From Salibacterium halotolerans (GTDB taxonomy: Bacteria > Bacillota > Bacilli > Bacillales > Marinococcaceae), in assembly GCF_900115625.1 (NCBI RefSeq), contig NZ_FOXD01000013.1:40703-104702 (forward strand): a DNA stretch of 64,000 nucleotides, written 5' to 3'. A program made the position numbers and the translations under genes. Position 1 is the first letter of the stretch. Each line of letters starts with the position of its first letter. Below the pieces are notes generated by a model. It made no database searches. It was not told where the DNA came from and was given only the letters and a program-made list of their open reading frames with translations. Positions 35,678 to 44,957 of this stretch are shown piece by piece.

Positions 35678-36313
35678 TTATTTTTCCGGCAGGGGAACCG
35701 TTTCATGGTTGTTCTCATACGCCGAGGAGAAAGAAAGTACTTTTTCCACATACCAGTCTGCCTGGTTGTATTGAAACAGTGCCTTCCGCAGCTTCCCATC
35801 GGATGCACCGTTAGCGGCGAGATAGTTGGCCGTCGAAAAAACAGCGTCTTTAACATTGTAGGGATCGGCTTCCCCGCTGTTGTCCGCGTCCACACCGTAA
35901 CCGCCATGTTCTTCTATGGCCTCCGTATCTGTCAGTGCTTCACGGGAAATGTTGATATCGCCTTTGCCCTGACAGCCTTCATAACTCCATCCGATAAAGG
36001 AACAGGGCATGAACTGGGTATGACCCACAGCACCAACCGGGCTTTCCAGCTCGTCCATCGTGGAAAATACCGTCTCCACCCGGTGCACGGCCGCCAGTAC
36101 TTCCCAGGATACACCGTATGCTTCTTCTGCTTCTCTATAGACAGAAAGATACGCTGCGGGCACTTCATTTTCGGCAAAAGACGGATCATTGCTTTCTTTA
36201 ATAGGAGATTGCTCTTCTGGAAATACGTTCCATAATACAACTGCCGCAAGACATATCGTGATAAAAAGAACCATTGCATAAGGAAGTCGTTTTCGCTGCC
36301 TGACTGCCGCCAT
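35678..36313 (-). CDS. Membrane-anchored lytic transglycosylase-like protein
   Basis: A 211-aa protein with an N-terminal membrane anchor (about residues 12-30) and a lysozyme-like transglycosylase domain. SWEVLAAVHRVETVF carries the probable catalytic Glu; VGHTQFMP, DADNSGEADPYN and ALFQYNQADWYVEKV are also typical. It probably cleaves peptidoglycan outside the cell or in the intermembrane space of the forespore. The start follows GGGAGG. Confidence 0.82.
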   Translation of the reverse strand: MAAVRQRKRLPYAMVLFITICLAAVVLWNVFPEEQSPIKESNDPSFAENEVPAAYLSVYREAEEAYGVSWEVLAAVHRVETVFSTMDELESPVGAVGHTQFMPCSFIGWSYEGCQGKGDINISREALTDTEAIEEHGGYGVDADNSGEADPYNVKDAVFSTANYLAANGASDGKLRKALFQYNQADWYVEKVLSFSSAYENNHETVPLPEK

Positions 36314-36584
36314 ATTTTATACCTCCCGTTTCCATCTTAAACAACTTCCAGGGAGGTATCCAACGGCCGTTTCGTGAACATTTTAAACAAAGCAGCTTGT
36401 GAAGGACCTGTAAACGCCGCCTGCTGATCCATAACGAAGAACCGGTGCAAAAAGAACATGATAGAAGCAAAGCCGGTTTAATCAAAAAATCCGAACGCGG
36501 GAACAGAATACCAAAGCGCAGCATTCTGCACCATCGTCCGGATGATCAGCAGACATGTATTTGTCCCCCAACCTTTTCGTCCAT

Positions 36585-37424
36585 CTACACTTCCACTTTC
36601 ATCTGCTTTCGGAATACTTCTTTCACCATATAGGCAAGACCGTTTTGATCATTGGATCTTGTAATCCAGCCCGCGTGCTGCTTTACCTCATCCGGACTCT
36701 GTCCCATTGCCACACCGATCTCCGCCATATCAAGGACAGAGATGTCGGCGGTACCGGAGCCGATATAGATCATTTCTTCCTGTTCAATACCTAATTCGGA
36801 CATGAGCCAGCTTAAGGTGTGCTCCTTGGATGCTTCCTCTTTTTTTATCGTCAAACTGTTCTCCTGCTGGTGTACTCGTATGCCCGGTATTTTTTCCTGA
36901 AGCATTCCCCGGCAGTGCTCGGCATCGCGGCTGCTTTCGAAATGTCCGAACAGACGAAGCGCACTCAGCTGCTTTTCCGCTGCCGCTGCCGACACTCTGT
37001 CTGTGTATGTTTTCGGTTGAAACAACCCCTCTCCCAGGCTGAACTGGATTTTACCGAGCACATTTTTCGAGGCCGGCTCTTTGTTTTCCCATTCGTAATC
37101 CTGACTTTCGAGTTGGATGCGGCACGGATACAATTCCATGCACGCCGCCGCGTCATACACCATCTCCACCGGCATGCGTGCTTCAAGAATCGGCGTACCC
37201 GATTGGCCGGCTGTGAGCGCACCGCCGTGGCAGATCATTTCATGCTCCATCTTCAAATGCCGGGCCACTTTTTTTGCTGAACCAAAACTGCGGTTCGTGA
37301 CAAGAAGCGTATACACTCCTTTATTACGGACAAAATCCACAGCGTCCTTCGTTTCCCGGCTCATACGGTCATTGGATTTCAACAGGACTCCATCAATGCT
37401 CATGGCTAGCAGTCGATATCCCAC
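36585..37424 (-). CDS. HAD-superfamily Cof-type protein with altered active site
   Basis: A 279-aa protein of the Cof/YidA type (HAD fold with a C2 cap). Motif II (LLVTNRS) and the motif III lysine region (ASKEHTLSWL) are present. Motif I reads AMSIDGVLL, replacing the nucleophilic Asp of DxDG with Ser9, and motif IV reads YIGSGTADIS instead of GDGxND. Two catalytic carboxylates are thus missing, so phosphatase activity is unlikely. The start is GTG, 8 nt from AAGGAGG. Position suggests correspondence to the HAD protein YhaX of B. subtilis; that is uncertain. Confidence 0.8.
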   Translation of the reverse strand: MGYRLLAMSIDGVLLKSNDRMSRETKDAVDFVRNKGVYTLLVTNRSFGSAKKVARHLKMEHEMICHGGALTAGQSGTPILEARMPVEMVYDAAACMELYPCRIQLESQDYEWENKEPASKNVLGKIQFSLGEGLFQPKTYTDRVSAAAAEKQLSALRLFGHFESSRDAEHCRGMLQEKIPGIRVHQQENSLTIKKEEASKEHTLSWLMSELGIEQEEMIYIGSGTADISVLDMAEIGVAMGQSPDEVKQHAGWITRSNDQNGLAYMVKEVFRKQMKVEV

Positions 37425-37618
37425 GTCATGTCCCTCCTTGGCACCTGGCCTGATCTACCGTCATCCTATGCAGGGGTTTCTCCCCTTAGAACATGGCGCA
37501 GCCGGTGAAATATAGAAGGATTTCTCTGCCTTCGGCGGGGTTTTTGTTTCTTTTTTTACAAAAGAAAAGTTCGTCATCTGGAGCCGGGGTGCGGTCGTCC
37601 CGGAACGGAGCGGTTCTT

Positions 37619-37810
37619 TGGACACTAAACCGCCGCGAAGCATACTTAGTGTCCACGCAAGTAAGGTCAGGAGACATTATAACTTCAGCTCCTGCTGTTA
37701 GTGTCCACTGATTTCTGCCGGCACCCACTAATTTCTGAATCCAGCGGCGTAGTATCACCAAACAGTAATCCGTAGACACTACGTGCTTCTTTTTCGATGG
37801 TAGTGTACAC
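37619..37810 (-). repeat. GGACACTA alternating half-site array, copy 2 (inverted)
   Basis: Eight half-sites alternate at 37620, 37647, 37672, 37699, 37723, 37750, 37774 and 37801. Centre distances are 27, 25, 27, 24, 27, 24 and 27 nt. Its reverse complement aligns along its whole length with 17276-17470, including GCACGTAGTGTCT and CCGGCAGAAATCA, and the similarity starts at TCATCCG outside the first half-site. It lies in the 515-nt gap between the HAD gene and yheA. Confidence 0.8.
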
Positions 37811-37897
37811 GAACGGATGAGCTTAAGGAGCCTCCCCGTTAAAATACCCTGTATGCAGTGGAAGCGGACACTGCCCACCGGAACAAAAAGACGGCAT

Positions 37898-37929
37898 AAA
37901 AAAAAGAGCTGTACCTTCCGATACAACTC
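37898..37929 (-). terminator. Terminator of yheB-yheA
   Basis: An 8-bp stem GAGTTGTA / TACAGCTC (one G-T pair, minus strand) is followed by eight T. Confidence 0.85.
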
Positions 37930-37940
37930 CGTTTTTATCT

Positions 37941-38309
37941 TTATTCCTGCTCTCCCACTTGTTCTTCCGGGTTACCGTAAAGATCCTCGAGAGGCTCGGT
38001 GATGATTTTGTTCAAATCCTGGATGGTGGTGCTCATCTGCTGTTCCACTTCCATCAGTTTGGAAATCACTTCGTGCTGCTGCACCATTTCAAACTGTTTC
38101 TGTGCCTGTGTAATTTCTTCTTCCGTCGGCTGCTCGCCCTGCATCTGCTTTTGCTGCAGATCAAGCTGCAGGGAACGGAAGTTATCAAGCATGCGTTTCG
38201 CTACTTCGTCCTGCTCCACTTCTTCGTGAAGGTTTTTTAGATTTTGAAATTCATCGCTATCTCTTAATTCCTGGGATAATTCTCGTGCTTTGTCGTATAC
38301 ATTGGACAT
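37941..38309 (-). CDS. yheA: YheA (UPF0342) family protein
   Basis: A 122-aa, almost entirely helical, acidic protein of the YlbF/YmcA/YheA superfamily. It is recognised by FRSLQLDLQQKQMQGEQPTE and the helix QQHEVISKLMEVEQQMS. YlbF and YmcA act with YaaT on RNA processing and sporulation, but YheA itself is uncharacterised. It is downstream of yheB, as in B. subtilis. Confidence 0.88.
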   Translation of the reverse strand: MSNVYDKARELSQELRDSDEFQNLKNLHEEVEQDEVAKRMLDNFRSLQLDLQQKQMQGEQPTEEEITQAQKQFEMVQQHEVISKLMEVEQQMSTTIQDLNKIITEPLEDLYGNPEEQVGEQE

Positions 38310-38397
38310 AACATAGTCCTCCTTTTTACAATCTTAACCGAGCATAACATGAATGAAATGCAGAAATCATCCGTTTCCTCCTGATTCTTTCTTCTTT

Positions 38398-39534
38398 TTA
38401 TCCAATGGAAAAAAGAACCACAATCACACCCTGGAACAACCCGACGATACCTCCGAGCACGGCGCCGAGGTACGTGATCATTTTAAACTCCCGCCTCGAT
38501 ATGGAAAGCACCATTTCTTCCAGTCTTTCCACCGAAAACGTATTAACCTGCTCTGTCACGACCTCGTCCAGATTCAATCTTTCCAAAAGACCGGGCAGCC
38601 GGTCAATCAGAAAGGACTGTATTCGGCCTACTGCAGCAGGGAGCCAGCGGCCCGCAATTACGTCTTTATAGGACGGCGCCCATTCGGATAACGGGCGGTC
38701 CAGATACTCCAGCGCAGGCAGTTCCCGGATCAAAAACGATACCAGTTCCGAAGAGACCGTATTTGTATCAATGTAGGATTGAATCGAAGATAAAGGCTTT
38801 TGTTTCCATTTTGTCCATTCCTGTTGAAGCATATTTTCCACAAACTTCTTTGACGTATCATCTTCCAGAAAACGCACAATTTCAGGCTGCAGCTTCTCAA
38901 CGATTCTGTCACTTCCGAACATCGAACCCAAAAAATTCATCATCGACCCTTTGCCCTGCAGAAATTTATTCAAAAGTCGTTCAAGCTGCAGAGCTCCTTC
39001 GTCTCCACGGAAATAATCCGCCCCTTTTGCTGTTATCCGAGCGGCAAAGACAGGAATCAGATGATCCCCTTTTGCCGTCACGGCATCAGGAATAACGTCC
39101 TGCAAAGGCTTGTTTTTATTTTTTTCAAGCCATTCATCCATGGAACGTTTGGCGTAAACCCGGCCCTTGTCTTCCAGGTGAAGCTTTCTTCCTGCCGTTT
39201 TTTCCGCTATATCCCTCAGAGTGGAAGATTGATGAAGAAACGTGGATACCTCTTCTGCCAGCCAGTTCTGCAGGCTGTCGTGAAAGTCCGATTTTTTCAG
39301 TTTCTGCCGCAGGCTCTCGGGAGTGAGAAGATGGGTAACGACCATTTTTCCAATCTGTTCCGCCATTTCGTGTCTGCGTTTTGGAATCAGCCCCGGAGTG
39401 AACGGCAGCCGCAGATTCCCGATGTAGGCGGGTTGAAAAGGGCGGAACAGCATCCGAATCGCAAGCGAATTTGTCACGCCGCCAATAAGAGATCCCACCG
39501 CTGCCATCACCACAATCATTACCAACGTTTCCAT
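38398..39534 (-). CDS. yheB: DUF445 membrane protein YheB
   Basis: A 378-aa DUF445 protein. N- and C-terminal membrane segments (about residues 2-25 and 355-376) frame a long helical middle. The signature near the start is GGVTNSLAIRMLFRPFQPAY followed by LPFTPGLIPKRRHEMAEQIG. Function unknown. It forms a yheB-yheA pair. Confidence 0.9.
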   Translation of the reverse strand: METLVMIVVMAAVGSLIGGVTNSLAIRMLFRPFQPAYIGNLRLPFTPGLIPKRRHEMAEQIGKMVVTHLLTPESLRQKLKKSDFHDSLQNWLAEEVSTFLHQSSTLRDIAEKTAGRKLHLEDKGRVYAKRSMDEWLEKNKNKPLQDVIPDAVTAKGDHLIPVFAARITAKGADYFRGDEGALQLERLLNKFLQGKGSMMNFLGSMFGSDRIVEKLQPEIVRFLEDDTSKKFVENMLQQEWTKWKQKPLSSIQSYIDTNTVSSELVSFLIRELPALEYLDRPLSEWAPSYKDVIAGRWLPAAVGRIQSFLIDRLPGLLERLNLDEVVTEQVNTFSVERLEEMVLSISRREFKMITYLGAVLGGIVGLFQGVIVVLFSIG

Positions 39535-39746
39535 GTATAAACTCCTTTATCTGCCTTGATTCCGCCGTCATATGCCGGAGAGCATAAAAATGTGTCGTTC
39601 CATGTTTCAGCCAATATCACTTTATCAATTTGTCCCCCGTGGAGCAAGCAATAAAAAGCGGGTAAGACAGGTGACTGCCCTGCTTTTCTTGATGTACATA
39701 ATCCAAAAACCGAAGGGAAAGCTGATAACGAAAGGAGGGCGTCAGC

Positions 39747-39899
39747 ATGAGCCGTGAGAAGAAAAACGAAAATCTACAGTTCGATGAAGACCGTATGATC
39801 AATGAAGGACTCGCTGGAGGCACCGTCCATCCTTCTGCGGACAATACGCAGATCGAAGAAGCACGGGATATCAGGAAAGAACAACCACCCCGCCGCTGA
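39747..39899 (+). CDS. Small charged conserved-looking protein
   Basis: A 50-aa ORF, hydrophilic, with the central motif EDRMINEGLAGGTVH and a basic end. AAAGGAGGG lies 7 nt before the ATG and a clear terminator follows, so it is probably expressed. I do not recognise the family. Confidence 0.6.
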   Translation: MSREKKNENLQFDEDRMINEGLAGGTVHPSADNTQIEEARDIRKEQPPRR

Positions 39900-39910
39900 T
39901 AAGTGTTGCA

Positions 39911-39934
39911 GCCTGGTCTTTACCAGGCTTTTTT
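39911..39934 (+). terminator. Terminator of the 50-aa ORF
   Basis: A 7-bp stem GCCTGGT / ACCAGGC with a 4-nt loop and TTTTTT. Confidence 0.85.
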
Positions 39935-39950
39935 CGTGTTATGTTTGATA

Positions 39951-40000
39951 AAAAAGGGGGCTGCCCCTGGTGCTGCAATGCAGCACCTCTGGACAACCCC
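39951..40000 (-). terminator. Terminator of the SASP gene
   Basis: An 8-bp inner stem (GGTGCTGC / GCAGCACC) inside a longer imperfect stem is followed on the minus strand by six T. Confidence 0.75.
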
Positions 40001-40018
40001 GCGAGCCATGATATTTAA

Positions 40019-40228
40019 TTACTGCTGCGGACCTTGGCCGCCCATTTGCTGTTCAGCCATTTGTACAAGACGCTTAGTGATCTCTCCACCAACGGAGCCG
40101 TTGGAACGGGATGTCGCATCCGGACTAAGCTGAACACCGAATTCCTGCGCAATTTCATACTTCATTTGGTCCATTGCCTGCTGTACGCCAGGCACGACCA
40201 GTTGGTTTGAATTGTTGTTGTTGGCCAT
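40019..40228 (-). CDS. Alpha/beta-type small acid-soluble spore protein
   Basis: A 69-aa DNA-binding SASP that protects spore DNA. It has the conserved [13 protein letters not shown] (with the germination-protease cleavage region around YEIAQEFGV) and [20 protein letters not shown]. An Asn-rich start and Gln/Gly-rich tail are typical. The ATG follows AGGAGG by 8 nt. Expression is probably forespore-specific (sigma-G); no promoter was resolved. Confidence 0.95.
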   Translation of the reverse strand: MANNNNSNQLVVPGVQQAMDQMKYEIAQEFGVQLSPDATSRSNGSVGGEITKRLVQMAEQQMGGQGPQQ

Positions 40229-40431
40229 GTGTCTCACCTCCTCTTTGTACCTCTAGTTTGTTACGAATCAGAAACACTATGCTGTGAATGTTATAGTAAA
40301 TTCAGGTAATAAGCTGAGCGGTGATAACAGCAATCTTGCGCACGGCCGCTGAATCATTTGTAACGAATACGGAAGTATGTTTCTATAAAGAAAAGATGTT
40401 TGAGTGAAGAAAGGAAAGGACAGATGACATA

Positions 40432-41052
40432 ATGAACATTGCTGTATTCGGAGCAACGGGAAGGGTTGGAAGCAGACTGCTTGTCATGCTGTTAAACGGT
40501 GGATACAACGTACGCGCTTTGACGCGCTCTCCGGAAAAAGCCGGAACACATCCTGCTATGCAGGTTATCCAGGGCAATGTTCTGACGGATCAGGACGTAC
40601 AAACGACGATTTCCGGTGCGGATATCGTTGTCAGCGCGCTCGGAACGGACAAACAAAATACATTGCAGCGTGCCTTTCCGGTCATCATCGAAGCCATGAT
40701 ACAGGAAAACGTGCAGCGCATCATTTCCACCGGTACAGCAGGCATTTTAAATGCGCGTCAGAACCCTGACGCATTCCGCTTTGAAACCGATGAATCCAAA
40801 CGACGCAGCACAACAGCCGCCAGAGATCATGCCAATGCCTATGAGCTGCTGCGGCAGTCTTCGCTCGATTGGACCATTGCCTGTCCGACGTATTTGCCTG
40901 AAGGAGAAGCCACCGGCGAATTCCGCACAGCTGCCGATGTCCTGCCAAAGGACGGAAAAAACATTACAACCGGAGACACAGCTCTTTTTCTGTACCAGCT
41001 TGCTGCCGGGGAGGAATCCTTTTACCGCAGAAGAGCCGGTCTTGCTTACTAA
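40432..41052 (+). CDS. NAD(P)-binding SDR/NmrA-type protein
   Basis: A 206-aa Rossmann-fold protein of the extended SDR/NmrA-like class. The dinucleotide motif is VFGATGRVGSRLL (about residues 5-17), with DIVVSALGTDK and RIISTGTAGIL downstream. The catalytic Tyr-Lys pair of classical SDRs is not evident, so it may be a redox sensor or atypical reductase. Substrate unknown. Confidence 0.85.
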   Translation: MNIAVFGATGRVGSRLLVMLLNGGYNVRALTRSPEKAGTHPAMQVIQGNVLTDQDVQTTISGADIVVSALGTDKQNTLQRAFPVIIEAMIQENVQRIISTGTAGILNARQNPDAFRFETDESKRRSTTAARDHANAYELLRQSSLDWTIACPTYLPEGEATGEFRTAADVLPKDGKNITTGDTALFLYQLAAGEESFYRRRAGLAY

Positions 41053-41154
41053 TATCATCCAAGCATGATATACTGACAGGAAGAATATTATTACAGTATC
41101 ACCTGTTACATATTGAATCAGACTGGGTATATAAGGTAGAAAGGAGGGAGCCTC

Positions 41155-41712
41155 TTGTCCATCTTCGGTACCGTTCTCGGAATCGTTATCATTGCGGCTT
41201 TAATATGCTGGATTGTCGGTTACAATGCCCTTATTAAATTTCTGCAGTGGGTGGAGGAGTCCTGGGCGCAGATCGAAACGCAGTTAAACCGCCGCGTTCA
41301 GGCCGTTCCATCATTAATTGACATCGCTCAGCCGTATGCCAAACAGGAGCAGCATACTCTGGAAAAAATCGTGGAGCTGCGGAGCAGTCTGACTTCACCG
41401 AACACCTCCCGGCGGGAACAGCTGCAGATTAATGAAGAACTGACCAAAAATCTTCATATCCTGTTTGCTGTCAAAGAAGAGCACCCGGAGCTCCATCAGC
41501 ACGAAGAATTTCAGCAACTGGAAGATGACCTCAAGGACACGGAGGAGAAAATCCACCGCTTTGTTTTAATTTATAATAACACTGTTCAAAAATATAATAC
41601 AAAGATACATTCGATGCCGGTCAATTTTGTCGCTGACATCCATAGCTTTCAGGAAAGGCAGCAGCTCAATGTTCCAGACGGCGCGTCCAAAGACGTGAAA
41701 CTGTCCTCCTGA
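41155..41712 (+). CDS. LemA family protein
   Basis: A 185-aa protein with an N-terminal membrane helix (about residues 4-24) and a four-helix cytoplasmic or external domain, typical of LemA (NALIKFLQWVEESWAQIETQ, RRVQAVPSLIDIAQPY, FNxPVG-like end SMPVNFVADI). Function is unknown in bacteria. The start is TTG with AAAGGAGGG upstream. It is monocistronic, with its own terminator. Confidence 0.88.
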   Translation: MSIFGTVLGIVIIAALICWIVGYNALIKFLQWVEESWAQIETQLNRRVQAVPSLIDIAQPYAKQEQHTLEKIVELRSSLTSPNTSRREQLQINEELTKNLHILFAVKEEHPELHQHEEFQQLEDDLKDTEEKIHRFVLIYNNTVQKYNTKIHSMPVNFVADIHSFQERQQLNVPDGASKDVKLSS

Positions 41713-41714
41713 GA

Positions 41715-41750
41715 AAAATCACCCTTCTTTTCACAGAACGGTGATTTTTT
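41715..41750 (+). terminator. Terminator of the lemA-like gene
   Basis: A 9-bp stem AAAATCACC / GGTGATTTT with a T-run. Confidence 0.8.
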
Positions 41751-41855
41751 CTTATGGTCCGGTTTATCCTATAAATGCCTTCCATACCAATACCGTGGTA
41801 AAGATATGTTACAATAGTAACTTACCAAAAATTCCGTCAGAGAAGGTGGATTACG

Positions 41856-43088
41856 ATGACAACATTTGATGAAAAACTGCATAACTATGCGGATCTGGCT
41901 GTCCGTAAAGGAGTGAATCTCCAGGAAGGCCAGACGCTGTTTATTTCCGCCCCGATCACGTCCGCGTCCTTTGTCCGGCTTATCGCTGAAAAAGCGTACG
42001 ATGCCGGCGCTAAAAACGTGCACGTTGACTGGGTCGATGAATCACTCACAAGAATCAAATATGACAAAGCCCCCCGCGAAGCCTTTCAGGAGTTCCCGCA
42101 GTGGATTGCCAGAGGCCGCGAAGAATTGGCTGAAAACGGAGCTGCCTTTATTACGGTCAAGTCGACCGATCCCGATCTGCTCAAGGGCGTCGATCAAGAG
42201 AAAATCGCCGATGCGAACAAGGCTGCCGGCGAAGCTATGGAAACATTCCGCTCCTACATCCAGTCCGACAAAGTAAGCTGGCTTGTAATTGCATCCCCAT
42301 CTCCAGGCTGGGCCAAAAAAGTGTATCCGGAAGACACGGAAGAAGAAGCGGAAGAAAAACTGTGGAACGCCATCTTCAAGGCCGTACGTGCGGATCTTGA
42401 GAACCCGGTGGAGGCGTGGGAATCCCACGACCAAAAACTCCGTAATAAAGCTGCTGTCTTAAATGAAAGACGTTACAGTGAACTTCACTATAAAGCGCCC
42501 GGCACCGACCTTACCGTCAAACTGCCGGAAGGACATATCTGGGTCGGCGGCGGCGGACCTAATACAGACGGCGTCCATTTCATCGCCAACATGCCGACCG
42601 AAGAAGTGTTTACAGTACCGGAAAAAACCGGCGTGAACGGGTATGTTACGAATACAAAACCATTGAACTACGGCGGCAAGATTATTGACGATTTCACCAT
42701 TCACTTTAAAGAAGGGAGAATCACTGACTACAGTGCCGACGAAGGGGAAGAAACATTGAAAAATCTGATTGAAACCGATGAAGGCTCCCATTTCCTTGGA
42801 GAAGCCGCGCTTGTTCCCCACAGTTCACCGATTTCACAATCCGGGGACTTGTTTTACAACACCCTGTTTGACGAAAATGCTTCAAACCACCTCGCTATCG
42901 GAAGCGCCTATGCGTTTTGTCTTGAAAACGGCGCCGATATGACGAAAGAAGAAAAAGAAAAACACGGTCTCAACTCAAGCATCACCCACGTCGACTTTAT
43001 GATCGGCAGCAGAGAGATGGACATTGACGGTATCCTGCCGGATGGTACCTCCGAACCCGTCATGCGCAGTGGTGAATGGGCTGATTAG
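41856..43088 (+). CDS. ampS: M29-family metallo-aminopeptidase AmpS
   Basis: A cytoplasmic, broad-specificity aminopeptidase with a dinuclear metal site, 410 aa. Family features are LEGQ-like VNLQEGQTLFISAPI near the N-terminus, WVGGGGPNTDGVHFIANMPTE in overlapping parts, EAALVPHSSPI (metal ligands Glu and His), and the C-terminal ITHVDFMIGS with the last His/Asp ligands. It is convergent with spoVR. Confidence 0.94.
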   Translation: MTTFDEKLHNYADLAVRKGVNLQEGQTLFISAPITSASFVRLIAEKAYDAGAKNVHVDWVDESLTRIKYDKAPREAFQEFPQWIARGREELAENGAAFITVKSTDPDLLKGVDQEKIADANKAAGEAMETFRSYIQSDKVSWLVIASPSPGWAKKVYPEDTEEEAEEKLWNAIFKAVRADLENPVEAWESHDQKLRNKAAVLNERRYSELHYKAPGTDLTVKLPEGHIWVGGGGPNTDGVHFIANMPTEEVFTVPEKTGVNGYVTNTKPLNYGGKIIDDFTIHFKEGRITDYSADEGEETLKNLIETDEGSHFLGEAALVPHSSPISQSGDLFYNTLFDENASNHLAIGSAYAFCLENGADMTKEEKEKHGLNSSITHVDFMIGSREMDIDGILPDGTSEPVMRSGEWAD

Positions 43089-43100
43089 TAGAACCAACAA

Positions 43101-43146
43101 AACCGGAGAGCTCTCTGATCTTAAAGAGAAGCTCCCCGGTTTTTTT
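43101..43146. terminator. Shared terminator of ampS and spoVR
   Basis: A 12-nt arm pair AACCGGAGAGCT / AGCTCCCCGGTT with one mismatch is followed by a T-run on the plus strand; it touches the spoVR stop at 43145. Confidence 0.8.
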
Positions 43147-44548
43147 ACAGCCCTTTTCGAAAAACCCTGGTTCCGTTGTACGTGAACAGGGTCGGTTTGT
43201 TGTCCAGGACGGTTTCCACATGAACACTTCTTCCCCATAACTGGTATAGGTAAGGAAGTGTTTTCTCCAGGTACGTCACATCGAGCTCTTCTTCCTCATA
43301 ACGGTGGGTAATATACAATTCCCCTCTTTTTTCATAATCCCCGTCTGACACGACAAGATAAGGAAAGCCTCCATTTACTCTGGAACGGATCAATTGGTCT
43401 TTCACCTGCTGCCACTCTTTATCCACAATGGTGTAATCGCGTCCCTGTTTCTGGAACACATACATGTCTTCCTGCTGCACCAACTCTTTCGTTACATAGT
43501 TGCGGATAAAGGACGTATCCGTCTCAAGCTCTCTCACTTCAAACAATTTATCTCTCCCGCTTCCGGGTTTCACTCCGGCCCGCTGCAGTGATTCATCGGG
43601 ATGATCCCATCTCTTTTCAATGGTCTCAAAAATTCTCAGGCCGAGATGATACGGATTGACGGAAGTACGGGAAGGCTGGATAACGCCCGCGTTCAGTTTC
43701 GCAAATTCAATGCTCTCTTCCGGTGCAAGATCAAGTTCTCTCATAATCCTCGCGTGCCAAAAAGACGCCCAGCCTTCGTTCATGATTTTGGTTTCCAGCT
43801 GCGGCCAGAAATACAGCATTTCCTCCCGTATCATCGTCAGCACATCGCGCTGCCAGTCCTCCAGTTCACGGCTGTGTTCTTCAATGAACAGAAGCAGATC
43901 CTTTTCCTCCTGTACCGGAAACTTTTTCTTTTCGGATGGAGCTTCTTCTGGTTCCGGCCTTTCTCCGAGCTCGAGAAGATCATCATACGGACCACCGGTA
44001 AATTCCTTCACACTTTCTGCCGCTTCCTCTTCTTCCCCCTCCCGGCGTATCAGACTGGGATCAATATGCTCCTGCACCGAAAGTACGGCATCCAGAAAAG
44101 CCTCCACCCGGCGGCGCCCGTACAATTCTTCGTACCGGGAAATACGCTCCGCCGCGGCCGCCATACTCTCCACCATATCTTTGCGTGTTCCGGCAAAACG
44201 GATATTATTTTTAAAAAAATCACTGTGAGCAAGCACATGCGCGACAATCAATTTATTCTGCACGAGCGAATTGTTATCAAGCAGAAACGCATAACACGGA
44301 TTGGAATTGATGACTAGTTCATATATCTTACTTAAGCCCAGGTCGTAATGCACTTTCATTTTGTGGAAGTTTTTCCCGAACGTCCAATGCGGGAAACGGG
44401 TCGGCATGCCGTAAGCACCGAACGTATAGATGATATCAGCCGGACAGATTTCATAACGCATCGGGTAAAAATCGAGACCGAAATGTTCCGCTGTTTCCGT
44501 TATACGGTCAATCGCTTTTCGCAGTTCTTTTTCTTCAGAAGTCTGCAT
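43145..44548 (-). CDS. spoVR: SpoVR family protein
   Basis: SpoVR is needed for normal spore cortex in B. subtilis, and relatives occur with PrkA and YhbH/YeaH in many bacteria. It is 467 aa. The start [20 protein letters not shown] and [17 protein letters not shown] are diagnostic, as are [12 protein letters not shown] and [10 protein letters not shown]. An acidic linker at about 165-215 is less conserved. The ATG follows GGGGAGGAGG. Confidence 0.95.
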   Translation of the reverse strand: MQTSEEKELRKAIDRITETAEHFGLDFYPMRYEICPADIIYTFGAYGMPTRFPHWTFGKNFHKMKVHYDLGLSKIYELVINSNPCYAFLLDNNSLVQNKLIVAHVLAHSDFFKNNIRFAGTRKDMVESMAAAAERISRYEELYGRRRVEAFLDAVLSVQEHIDPSLIRREGEEEEAAESVKEFTGGPYDDLLELGERPEPEEAPSEKKKFPVQEEKDLLLFIEEHSRELEDWQRDVLTMIREEMLYFWPQLETKIMNEGWASFWHARIMRELDLAPEESIEFAKLNAGVIQPSRTSVNPYHLGLRIFETIEKRWDHPDESLQRAGVKPGSGRDKLFEVRELETDTSFIRNYVTKELVQQEDMYVFQKQGRDYTIVDKEWQQVKDQLIRSRVNGGFPYLVVSDGDYEKRGELYITHRYEEEELDVTYLEKTLPYLYQLWGRSVHVETVLDNKPTLFTYNGTRVFRKGL

Positions 44549-44706
44549 CGTGTCCCTCCTCCCCTGTTAATTCCACTATATGAAACAAGCGCCAAAGCAT
44601 GCCTCCGGATACGGACTGCTATGGATTGAAGGGAGAAGAGAAGTCGGGGTATAATAGGGAAAAACCTTGATGTATTTGAGGTATGACGAAAAACCGGGTG
44701 ATAACT

Positions 44707-44937
44707 GTGGAACTGGTTCGATGCAAAAAAGATGTCGTCAAAAAGCTTGGTCATGATTTTGTGGAAATCGATCCGCCGAAGATTCTGTTTAAGGCTGATT
44801 ATTTTTATCCTGCCTTTCAGGATCAATACGGAACGTGGCTGGCTGCCGATGAAGAAGGGGAAGCTCATGTGATCTCCGAAGCTCCGGAACAGGTGGATGA
44901 TGACCCCTGGTTTGAGCTGTATTTCAAAAAGGTATAA
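44707..44937 (+). CDS. Small hypothetical protein upstream of acyP
   Basis: A 76-aa acidic soluble protein with VKKLGHDFVEIDPPKILFK and an acidic, Trp-ending tail. GTG at 44707, 5 nt from GGGTGA, is preferred; an in-frame ATG at 44683 would add eight residues but has poor ribosome-site spacing. It is 20 nt upstream of the acylphosphatase gene and likely in one operon. Family not recognised. Confidence 0.6.
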   Translation: MELVRCKKDVVKKLGHDFVEIDPPKILFKADYFYPAFQDQYGTWLAADEEGEAHVISEAPEQVDDDPWFELYFKKV

Positions 44938-44957
44938 CTCCTTTAGGAGGTGTTACG

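Noticed and set aside
36314..36584. Hidden gene or repeat array in the 271-nt gap between the transglycosylase and HAD genes
   Set aside because: Short frames lack ribosome sites, and neither half-site family nor a strong hairpin was found.
37486..37926. 146-codon open frame (minus) through the second array
   Set aside because: It also spans a terminator and has no recognisable domain; only a short in-frame stretch resembles the frame in the other array, as expected from DNA homology.
43601..44317. 238-codon plus-strand frame within spoVR
   Set aside because: Complement of a diagnostic SpoVR sequence; low-complexity translation.
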